Source: JBJXGF01 sp046153015
GTDB lineage: Bacteria > Actinomycetota > Acidimicrobiia > Acidimicrobiales > CAIXPF01
DNA: 21,834 bases
Direction: 5' to 3'
Assembly: GCA_046153015.1 (NCBI GenBank)
Contig: JBJXGF010000355.1
Location: forward strand, 1 to 21,834
The notes beneath the pieces were generated by a model. That model was given only the letters and a program-made list of their open reading frames with translations. It made no database searches and was not told where the DNA came from. Each line of letters begins with the position of its first letter. The stretch's first letter is position 1. The position numbers and the translations under genes were made by a program. This document shows, piece after piece, positions 14,811 to 20,693 of this stretch.

Positions 14811-15389
14811 TCAGCGGGCTGCGCCGGCCTGGGTGGCGGCCTCGACCTCGATGAGGCGGCCGGTGGCCACGTCGTAGAGGTAGCCGTAGATCGGGATGCG
14901 CCCGGGCACCAGAGGATGGCTGCGGATCCGGGCCACGTCGTCGACCACGCTGCCTTCCCGGTCGGCGATCGTCAGCCAGTTGAGATAGCGGCCCTCCGGT
15001 GACCCCGGGCCGGCGCCCACGTCGCTGAACCCGTCGGGGCCGAGCGCCGCGGTCTCGAGGCTCGACGCCAGCAGGGCCGCCATCACGTCGTTGGTGAAGA
15101 ACTCCATGCCGCAGTCGGTGTGGTGGATCACGAACCACTCCGCGGTGCCGAGCAGCTTGTAGGAGATCACGAGCGAACGGATGGCGTCGTCGCTGGCCCG
15201 GCCCCCGGCGTTGCGGATCACGTGGGCGTCGCCCTCGGCCAGGCCGGCGTACTTGGCCGGATCCAGCCGGGCGTCCATGCAGGTGAGGACGGCAAAGCGG
15301 CGGGCCGGCGGCAGCGCCAGCGCGCCCTTCTCGCCGAAGGCTGCGGCGTACGCGGCGTTGGCGGCAAGCACTTCCTCGCGAACGGTCAT
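14811..15389 (-). CDS. Beta-class carbonic anhydrase (Rv1284-like)
   Basis: The 192-residue enzyme should interconvert CO2 and bicarbonate in the cytoplasm. It shows the beta-class zinc set: CMDAR (Cys37, Asp39, Arg41) and HHTDCG (His90, Cys93), with VIRNAGG (57-63) and SDDAIRSLVIS between them. The overall shape, from a short N-terminal helix and LPPARRFAVLTCMDARLDPAKYAGL to the final YGYLYDVATGRLIEV, resembles the Mycobacterium tuberculosis Rv1284 type. An extra loop at about 110-140 (ALGPDGFSDVGAGPGSPEG) is shared only loosely. The ATG at 15389 has GGGAGGGG directly upstream with a rather short spacing. It lies 39 bases after the MmcQ-like gene on the same strand, probably co-transcribed. 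Confidence 0.92.
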   Translation of the reverse strand: MTVREEVLAANAAYAAAFGEKGALALPPARRFAVLTCMDARLDPAKYAGLAEGDAHVIRNAGGRASDDAIRSLVISYKLLGTAEWFVIHHTDCGMEFFTNDVMAALLASSLETAALGPDGFSDVGAGPGSPEGRYLNWLTIADREGSVVDDVARIRSHPLVPGRIPIYGYLYDVATGRLIEVEAATQAGAAR

Positions 15390-15416
15390 GGCCCCTCCCG
15401 TCGGCCCCGCGGCCGA

Positions 15417-15440
15417 ATCCCCGACAACCTAGTCGGGAAT
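15417..15440 (-). other. Hairpin at the MmcQ-like stop / carbonic anhydrase leader
   Basis: On the minus strand ATTCCCGAC, a 6-base loop and GTCGGGGAT make a 9-bp stem with one G-T pair. The loop starts with the TAG stop of the MmcQ-like gene. No T-run follows. It could weaken readthrough or protect the carbonic anhydrase mRNA; this is inferred. Confidence 0.4.
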
Positions 15441-15884
15441 CCCGGGGGGCTCAGGTGCGCAGTGAGCGGCGGGGAGGTGGGGCCGCCCTTTGGGGAGGAG
15501 GCGGCGGAGATGCTCCTCGGCGAGCTTCGGCGGGGCGCAGGCGAGCCAGGCGTCGACCAACGCATCGCGCAGCGCCCGCTCGCTCACCTTGCGCAGCTTG
15601 ACGAGCACCGCGGGATAGCCATCGAAGTGGGCGATCGTGAAGAACGCCGCGGGCGCGGCGGCGAGGGCGGCCTCCCGGTCGCTCATGTCGTCGACCATCA
15701 CCGCCAGGATCGGCCCTTCGGGTGGGGGAGCACCGGCCAGGCGCTTGAGGTCGGCCTTGGTGAGCGGTCGCTCCCAGGCGAAGGTCTTGCGGCCGACGGA
15801 CCAGCCTCGCCGGCCGTACCGCGCCGATTCGGTGACCTCGGGCAGCTCGGCCACGATCCGGGCGACGTCATCGAAGGTGGCCAC
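15429..15884 (-). CDS. MmcQ/YjbR family protein
   Basis: The 151-residue product has the MmcQ/YjbR (CyaY-like fold) pattern: FDDVARIVAELPEVTESARYGRRGWSVGRKTFAWE (about 4-38), a central AVMVDDMSDREAALAAAPAAFFTIAHFDGYPAVLVKLRKV (about 61-100), and the closing helix LRDALVDAWLACAPPKLAEEHL. Members are called DNA-binding by homology, but their biological role is not established. The last 20 residues or so are Pro/His-rich and outside the fold. The GTG start at 15884 has TACCGT exactly 7 bases upstream, indicating a leaderless mRNA. It is divergent from the YdeI-like gene across about 200 bases. Confidence 0.88.
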   Translation of the reverse strand: MATFDDVARIVAELPEVTESARYGRRGWSVGRKTFAWERPLTKADLKRLAGAPPPEGPILAVMVDDMSDREAALAAAPAAFFTIAHFDGYPAVLVKLRKVSERALRDALVDAWLACAPPKLAEEHLRRLLPKGRPHLPAAHCAPEPPGIPD

Positions 15885-15897
15885 CCGGGCAACGGTA
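15885..15897 (-). promoter_or_regulatory. -10 element with leaderless spacing for the MmcQ-like gene
   Basis: On the minus strand TACCGT (15897-15892) is followed by 7 bases and the GTG at 15884. It fits the TANNNT pattern. No clear -35 is visible. Confidence 0.5.
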
Positions 15898-16072
15898 GCT
15901 CCCGGCCGGGCCGCGCCGCCGGTCGCCGCGAGCCCTCGCCTCGGGGCCCCCGGCTGTCCGGCGGACGATCATCCTGGCTCGGTGCTACCCGGCGCCGCGG
16001 CCGGCGCATCCTCCCGCAGGAACCCGCACCGACCACCTGCTGCTGTGCGCGATCGGGCCGGGCCGGCCGGCC

Positions 16073-16087
16073 TACCATCTTCTGTCG
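16073..16087 (+). promoter_or_regulatory. -10 element close to the YdeI-like start
   Basis: TACCAT at 16073-16078 lies 9 bases before the ATG at 16088. No ribosome site precedes the ATG, so a leaderless or nearly leaderless mRNA is likely. Confidence 0.5.
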
Positions 16088-16702
16088 ATGGCCTCCTCGC
16101 CGCCTTCGTCGTCGAGCCACCCCGACGTGTGGAAGTTCGGGTACCGGATCTACCACGCCGAGACCCGGGCGCAGTGGCGGGCCTGGCTCGCGGCGAACCA
16201 TGCCTCCGCCCGAGGCGTGTGGCTGTGCTCCTGGAAGCGAGCCACCGGCAAGGCGTCGTGCCCGTACGACGAGGCGGTCGAGGAGGCGCTCTGCTTCGGC
16301 TGGATCGACTCGACGGTGACCATGCTCGACGACGAGCGCGGTCTGCAGCTCATCACGCCGCGCAAGGCGAAGAGCACGTGGACCCGGCTGAACCGGCGGC
16401 GGGTGGCCGAGCTCGAGGCGGCGGGGCTCATGACCGACGCCGGGCGTCGTGCGGTGGAGGTGGCCAAGAGCAACGGGTGGTGGACGATCCTCGACCCGGT
16501 CGAGGACCTCCTCGAGCCCGACGACCTCGCCGCCGCGCTCGACGGCCGCCCTGCCGCCCGCACGGCGTGGGACGGGTTCCCCGTCACCGCCCGCAAGGCG
16601 ATGCTCTGGTGGGTGATCAGCGCAGCGAGGCCCGACACCCGCGCCCGGCGGGTCGAGACGATCGTCTCCCGAGCCGAGCGCGGCGAGCGCGCCCAGGGCT
16701 GA
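16088..16702 (+). CDS. YdeI/OmpD-associated (OmdA) family protein
   Basis: The 204-residue product matches the YdeI/OmdA family: RAQWRAWLAANHASARGVWLCSWKR (about 28-52), the strongly typical YDEAVEEALCFGWIDSTV (about 60-77), then ITPRKAKSTWTRLNRRRVAELEAAGLMTDAGR and a C-terminal AWDGFPVTARKAMLWWVISAARPDTRARRVETIV. Names such as bacteriocin protection come from a few enterobacterial studies and should not be transferred as function. There is no signal peptide or membrane segment. The first 10 residues (Ser/Pro-rich) lie outside the conserved part. Its stop falls in a short dyad shared with the convergent SnoaL-like gene 10 bases away. Confidence 0.88.
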   Translation: MASSPPSSSSHPDVWKFGYRIYHAETRAQWRAWLAANHASARGVWLCSWKRATGKASCPYDEAVEEALCFGWIDSTVTMLDDERGLQLITPRKAKSTWTRLNRRRVAELEAAGLMTDAGRRAVEVAKSNGWWTILDPVEDLLEPDDLAAALDGRPAARTAWDGFPVTARKAMLWWVISAARPDTRARRVETIVSRAERGERAQG

Positions 16703-16716
16703 ACTGCCGCGTTCAG
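16699..16716. terminator. Bidirectional hairpin containing both convergent stops
   Basis: CTGAAC, loop TGCCGC, GTTCAG form a perfect 6-bp stem. The plus-strand TGA (16700-16702) lies in one arm and the minus-strand TGA (complement at 16713-16715) in the other. No T-run on either side. Confidence 0.5.
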
Positions 16717-17111
16717 GCCGCCTGCGCGGCGGCGACGTGCTGAACGGTGTCCAGCACATGATTGAAGGCGCGCACCTTGCCGGCGGCGTCGAAGCGCCAC
16801 ACGTGCACCTCCAGGCTCTCGAAGCTGCGCCCGGTGCTGCGCACCAGCGCCCCAACCTGGAGCACGCCGACGACGATGTCGCCGGCGCCGGACACCGACT
16901 CGATCTCGAATCGCCTGAACTCGAAGTCGGCCAAGACCCCGAAGAACGCCATCACGTGGTCTTTGCCCACACCCGGGCGCAGCCACGGCACGCCGTGGTC
17001 GAGCGCACCGTCCTCCCAGCTCACGTCGTCGGTGAGCTGGTCGAGGATGAACGGGATGTCGCCACGGCCGAACGCGTCGTACATGGCCTGGACGGTCGCA
17101 CTGTTGGTCAT
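16713..17111 (-). CDS. SnoaL/NTF2-like domain protein
   Basis: From the ATG at 17111 the product is 132 residues with the cone-shaped SnoaL/NTF2 pattern: VQAMYDAFGRGDIPFILDQLTDDVSWED (about 6-33), GKDHVMAFFGVLADFEFRRFEIESV (about 48-72), VGVLQVGALVRSTGRSFES, and EVHVWRFDAAGKVRAFNHVLDT at the end. Such proteins may be small isomerases, hydratases or ligand binders; the substrate is unknown. The frame remains open to another ATG at 17183, adding 24 Arg-rich residues. That ATG lies 7 bases after CATAAT, the leaderless spacing seen at other genes here, so the longer form cannot be excluded. I keep 17111 because family members begin there. Confidence 0.85.
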   Translation of the reverse strand: MTNSATVQAMYDAFGRGDIPFILDQLTDDVSWEDGALDHGVPWLRPGVGKDHVMAFFGVLADFEFRRFEIESVSGAGDIVVGVLQVGALVRSTGRSFESLEVHVWRFDAAGKVRAFNHVLDTVQHVAAAQAA

Positions 17112-17183
17112 GGCCCCCGTTCGGCGCCGCCGGCGCAGCGGATCACCCCGGCAGGTCCAGGAGCGCCCGTCTTTGTTCGACAT

Positions 17184-17196
17184 AAGCCTGATTATG
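17184..17196 (-). promoter_or_regulatory. -10 element upstream of the SnoaL-like gene
   Basis: On the minus strand CATAAT (17196-17191) is close to TATAAT. It lies 7 bases from an ATG at 17183 in the SnoaL-like frame and 79 bases from the ATG at 17111. Either a leaderless longer protein or a leader of about 70 bases would result. Confidence 0.45.
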
Positions 17197-17324
17197 CAGA
17201 GTCCACCCTCGGCCGCTCTCTCGACGCCGCCTCGACCGCCGCCGCCAATTGCCGCACAGAGCGCCCATACGGTCGTGGTACATCTCTGTCATGACGGACC
17301 TATCTCTTCACGGTCATCGACGTG

Positions 17325-17462
17325 ATGCGGCGCATTCTTCCTGCCGCTGATCCTCCTCTCACGGGCGCGGAGCTGGACGAGCTGACCGATCGACACCGGG
17401 CGGGTGAGCTCGACTACGGCTGGCCTATCGTGATTGCCTGGGGCCAGCGCCCGCTCGACTGA
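17325..17462 (+). CDS. Possible 45-residue protein or gene remnant
   Basis: This short frame reads MRRILPAADPPLTGAELDEL, then TDRHRAGELDYGWPIVIAWG and QRPLD. I do not recognise it. The mix of acidic, aromatic and hydrophobic residues looks protein-like, unlike the Arg/Pro-rich noise of most false frames here. The same frame continues upstream without an ATG to a stop at 17292 (YLFTVIDV). No ribosome site is visible. It may be a miniprotein or the tail of a lost gene. Confidence 0.25.
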   Translation: MRRILPAADPPLTGAELDELTDRHRAGELDYGWPIVIAWGQRPLD

Positions 17463-17494
17463 CAACTTCGCAAACTGGCGGCGCCTGCGCGCTC

Positions 17495-18655
17495 CTACTG
17501 GTCGCCCACGAGCGAGCGGAGCAGGTCGCAGATCTCCAGCGTGACGCCCTCGCCGGGCAGCGGATAGCTCATCTTGTTGACGGTGATCGCGGCGCCGAGG
17601 CCGATCTCGGGATCGGCGAAGCCCACCGAGCCGCCGGCGCCGGGGTGCCCGAAGGCGCGTTCGCGTGGTCCCAGCGGGCCGTGCACCAGGTTGCCCTGCA
17701 GGTCCGGGAGCAGCCCACCGAGGAAGAACCCGCAGTTCTTGCGCAGCGGGGTCATCAGCACGAGATCCATGGCGTCGGTGCGGAGCTGCTGCATCGCGGC
17801 GATGCGCGCCGGGCTGACCAGGCGGACACCGTCGATCTCGCCGCCGTTGGCCAGGGCGCCGTACATCTTGGCCAGCGCCCGGGCGCTGAAGTGGCCGTTG
17901 GCGCCGGGCATCACCGCCCTCCGGAAGGCCATGCCGTTGAAATGCGGCCAGATGGCCTTGGGCATGGCCTCGTAGAACGGCGCGTCGTCGGGGATCGGCA
18001 GCCCCTCCCCCGCGACCACGATCTCCAGCGTGGTCAGCCGGGCGTCCACGGCGGGGTCGTCGGGCAGCCCGACGAGGAGCTCGTCGGCGACGCCGAGCGG
18101 CTCGGCGATCTCGGCGCGGATGACCTCCTGCACCGTCCGGCCGGTGGCGCCGGCGATGATCCCACCGGCGATCCACCCGTAGGTCACGGCGTGATAGCCA
18201 GTCGCCGTGCCCGGCGCCCAGGCCGGCACGGCGTTCTCCAGCCGGGCGATCGCCGCGTCCCAGTCGGTCAGGTGCTCGGGCAGCACCGGGCTGGGCAGCG
18301 CGTGCAGGCCGGCCTGGTGGCTCATCGCCTGAGCCACGGTCAGGCGGTCCTTGCCGTGAGCGCCGAACGCCGGCCAGTACGCCGCCACCGGCTGCTCGTA
18401 GTCGATCACGCCGCGGTCGGCGAGCTGGTGCAACGCCAGCGCCGTCACGCCCTTGGTCGTCGAGAAGGACAGGAAGAGCGAGTCGGCCTCGACGGGCCGT
18501 GCGTCGTCGGGGCCCCGCCGGCCGGCGGCCACGTCGACCAGCTTCTCGCCGTGCACGTAGGCGCACACCTGCACGCCGATCTGGCGGCCCTCGGCGATCT
18601 GGCGCTCGACCAGCTCCTGGACCGCTTCGTTGGCTGCCGCGTTGTCGATGGTCAC
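17495..18655 (-). CDS. Serine beta-lactamase-like hydrolase (class C / family VIII esterase type)
   Basis: The 386-residue protein has the penicillin-binding fold of class C beta-lactamases and EstB-type esterases. The nucleophile motif is SFSTTKG (Ser65-x-x-Lys68). LTVAQAMSHQAGL, PGTATGYHAVTYGWIAGGI (the Tyr of the YxN region, here Y-H-A) and GHPGAGGSVGFADPE (H-x-G replacing KTG) follow in the usual order. It has no signal peptide, which favours an intracellular esterase or amidase over a secreted antibiotic-degrading enzyme. The GTG start at 18655 gives an N-terminus VTIDNAAANEAVQELVERQI, fitting the family; the upstream frame is Arg/Pro-rich. CACAAT (18668-18663 on the minus strand) lies 7 bases before the GTG. 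It is divergent from the alpha/beta hydrolase. Confidence 0.88.
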   Translation of the reverse strand: MTIDNAAANEAVQELVERQIAEGRQIGVQVCAYVHGEKLVDVAAGRRGPDDARPVEADSLFLSFSTTKGVTALALHQLADRGVIDYEQPVAAYWPAFGAHGKDRLTVAQAMSHQAGLHALPSPVLPEHLTDWDAAIARLENAVPAWAPGTATGYHAVTYGWIAGGIIAGATGRTVQEVIRAEIAEPLGVADELLVGLPDDPAVDARLTTLEIVVAGEGLPIPDDAPFYEAMPKAIWPHFNGMAFRRAVMPGANGHFSARALAKMYGALANGGEIDGVRLVSPARIAAMQQLRTDAMDLVLMTPLRKNCGFFLGGLLPDLQGNLVHGPLGPRERAFGHPGAGGSVGFADPEIGLGAAITVNKMSYPLPGEGVTLEICDLLRSLVGDQ

Positions 18656-18789
18656 AGGTGCGATTGTGGCAGAGCGGGGCGGAGCGCCCGCCGCACACCA
18701 CGCTCGGGTCCCCGGGGATCGGCCCGGTGTCGTGGTCACCGCTCCCCCGCCGGGGCGGCCCGGGAGCGTACTGCGACTACACCGTGACC

Positions 18790-19720
18790 ATGCCAAGGGA
18801 TCTCTCGAGGTTCGTCGCCGCTGAGCAGGCGTTGTGGTCGAAGTTCGGCATCGCGCCCTTGGAGCGGCGCGTGAAGCTCCCAGCCGGAAACGAGGTGCGC
18901 GTGCAGGAGATCGGTGAGGGCCCGCCGATCGTGTTCATCCACGGTGTGACCGTCGCCGGTTCGAGCTGGGTTCTCCTGGCTGACGCCCTCCGGGACGAGT
19001 TCCGCTGCATCCTCGTGGGACCGCCCGGGTTGCGGCCTCAGCGATTCGGTCCCGAACGGCCCGCTGAGATCGCCCGCGGAGTTCAAGCGCTTCGCCGAGG
19101 ACCTCATACCGGGCGTTCTCGATGGGCTCGAGCTTGACTCGGCTCCGCTCGCGTGCACGTCGATGGGGGGCTTCTTCGGTTTCCGTGCGGCTATCGCCCA
19201 TCCGCATCGGGTCACGAAGCTGGTCGAGTACTCCTGGGCTATGGGTACGCCGATGGCGAAAGCGCCGATGATCATGCGGCTGGGGTCGCTCGCGCTGCTC
19301 AAGACGATGTTGGTTCGTCTGCCGATCAACGCACCGGCTGTAAAGCTGATGCTCAAGCAGGCCGGTATGAGGCGGGCAGTCGAGTCCGGGAAGTTCGATG
19401 AGAACATGCTCGACTGGACCGTCGCGCTCATGAAGCACACGGACACGCTGCGATCGGAGACGGACAACAACACGTTCATCTCACTCAGGGGCGAGAGCCC
19501 CGAGTTCCTGTTCACCGACCAGGAGTTGCAGCGTTTGCAGATGCCCGTGCTCCTGGTATGGGGCGACGAGGACAGCAACGGCGCCACGCGGGAGGCGGAG
19601 GCGTTCGCTGCCCGGCTGCCCAAGGTCATCCTCGAGATCGTCGACCACGCGGGGCACGCACCGTGGATCGACCAGATCGAGATCTGCGCCGCGAAAGCCC
19701 GAGGCTTCCTCCGCGGCTGA
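18790..19720 (+). pseudogene. Alpha/beta hydrolase interrupted by a one-base frameshift
   Basis: Two frames together make one alpha/beta hydrolase. The first (from the ATG at 18790) has FIHGVTVAGSSW (oxyanion His-Gly) and LADALRDEFRCILV; read alone it ends at 19137 after 115 residues. The second contains CTSMGGFFGF (nucleophile Ser in a CxSxG-like elbow), LLVWGDEDSNG (acid) and DHAGHAPWID (His), ending at 19720. Between 19021 and 19163 the second frame reads RPGCGLSDSVPNG and PAEFKRFAEDLIPGVLDGLE, exactly the expected part after the break. Dropping one G from the GGG at 19017-19019 joins them as ILVDRPGCGLSD, giving about 309 residues. All catalytic residues survive, so either a sequencing error or a recent mutation is likely. 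A GTG at 18784 is an alternative start. Confidence 0.85.
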
Positions 19721-20103
19721 GCGCCCTTGGTATGGGAATTCGGGGCAGCCAGTGCGCGTGGGCGTTGGGGGTCCACTCAGGCGGCGGTCCAACTGTCCAC
19801 AGCGTCGCCCGCGCCTCCGCCTGCGGTGAGCGCCACCAGGACCGGCGTCATTCCGACGCTCGTCGACGCCTCGGGCGAGACGCGCTGCAAGTTGGGCGGG
19901 GACTATCGCCGTCGAGACGGCGCGCGCGAACTGTGACCATCACCAGGTCACGGTCCGCACGTCGCGCGCCGAGCCGCGGAGGTCGTGACCTTCGGGAGAT
20001 GCCGGCGGAGTCGAGAAGGCGGATCCTCTGGGCAGCAGGCAGCTGGGGTCAACGGCGTCCACCGAGCCGCCACCGCGACCCACTCCGGAAAGGAACTCCT
20101 CCC
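19721..20103. other. 383-base intergenic stretch
   Basis: Short frames here on both strands look like GC-rich noise. It contains an inverted repeat at 19933-19951 and, at its end, the purine-rich GGAAAGGA ribosome site of the next gene. No terminator with a T-run and no clear -10/-35 pair was found. Confidence 0.6.
19933..19951. promoter_or_regulatory. Inverted repeat upstream of the SnoaL-like/P450 pair
   Basis: GTGACC, 7 bases, GGTCAC form perfect 6-bp arms about 155 bases upstream of the next start. An operator role is possible; no nearby promoter was recognised. Confidence 0.35.
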
Positions 20104-20658
20104 ATGAAACGATTCCGCACCCTGATCCTCGCCCTCACCGCCAGCGCCGCCGCAACACAAGCAACGCCCGCGGCCGCCGGCTCGGCGCACACCTCGCGCT
20201 GCACAGCAAGCCCGGCCCAGTGCCGCTCGACGGAGCGCAAGCTCGACTTCGACACGTTCCTCGAACGCTACGAAGCAGCCAACACGGCCTTTCAAAATGG
20301 CGACCCCAACCCATGGCTCGCCATGACTGCCGAGCTGGAGCCGCAATCGATCTTCGGAGGTTTCGGCGGTCTCGGAGAGCAGGGTGCTGAGGACGTGCAC
20401 CAGCGCTACCTTCTCGCCGCCAGGGCCTTCCAGCCGAGCGGCGCCAAGCTGGACGCCGAATATCTCGTCAAAGACGTGCGAGGTCGGCTCGCCTACACGG
20501 TCGCGATCGAGCGATCCAACGTGCTCTTCACCGGTCGGACGGAGCTTCACCATCAGGTCCTGCGCGTTACGATGATCTTCCGGCACGAGCGAGGGGAGTG
20601 GAAGATCGTCCACCGCCACGCCGACACGATGATCGACCTGCAGCTGCCGACAACCTGA
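20104..20658 (+). CDS. Secreted SnoaL/ketosteroid-isomerase-like protein
   Basis: The 184-residue product starts with a signal peptide, MKRFRTLILALTASAAATQA, with likely cleavage after an AAA/AG run near residue 26. The mature part has a SnoaL_3/DUF4440-like fold: FDTFLERYEAANTAFQNGDP (about 49-68), EDVHQRYLLAARAF, VRGRLAYTVAIERSNVLFTGRTE, and the closing strand pair VLRVTMIFRHERGEWKIVHRHAD typical of the family. Two Cys near residues 33 and 40 could pair after export. GGAAAGGA lies just upstream of the ATG at 20104. Function unknown; binding or turnover of a small molecule is the family tendency. It lies 35 bases before the P450 gene on the same strand, so the two are probably co-transcribed. 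Confidence 0.85.
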   Translation: MKRFRTLILALTASAAATQATPAAAGSAHTSRCTASPAQCRSTERKLDFDTFLERYEAANTAFQNGDPNPWLAMTAELEPQSIFGGFGGLGEQGAEDVHQRYLLAARAFQPSGAKLDAEYLVKDVRGRLAYTVAIERSNVLFTGRTELHHQVLRVTMIFRHERGEWKIVHRHADTMIDLQLPTT

Positions 20659-20693
20659 CCTGACGGGCGGCACGATCACGGAGGGTGACTCTC

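Larger units (their letters stand above)
17112..17494. other. 383-base stretch with little coding content
   Basis: This lies between the SnoaL-like gene and the serine hydrolase gene. It holds the possible leader or 24-codon extension of the SnoaL-like gene (17112-17183), an AT-rich -10 element and dyad at 17175-17202, GC-rich sequence without evident genes at 17203-17290, and a small plus-strand frame at 17325-17462. No repeat or transposase trace was seen. Confidence 0.6.

Noticed and set aside
19727..19936. 69-residue plus-strand frame after the hydrolase
   Set aside because: No ribosome site, low-complexity composition and no motif; taken as intergenic.
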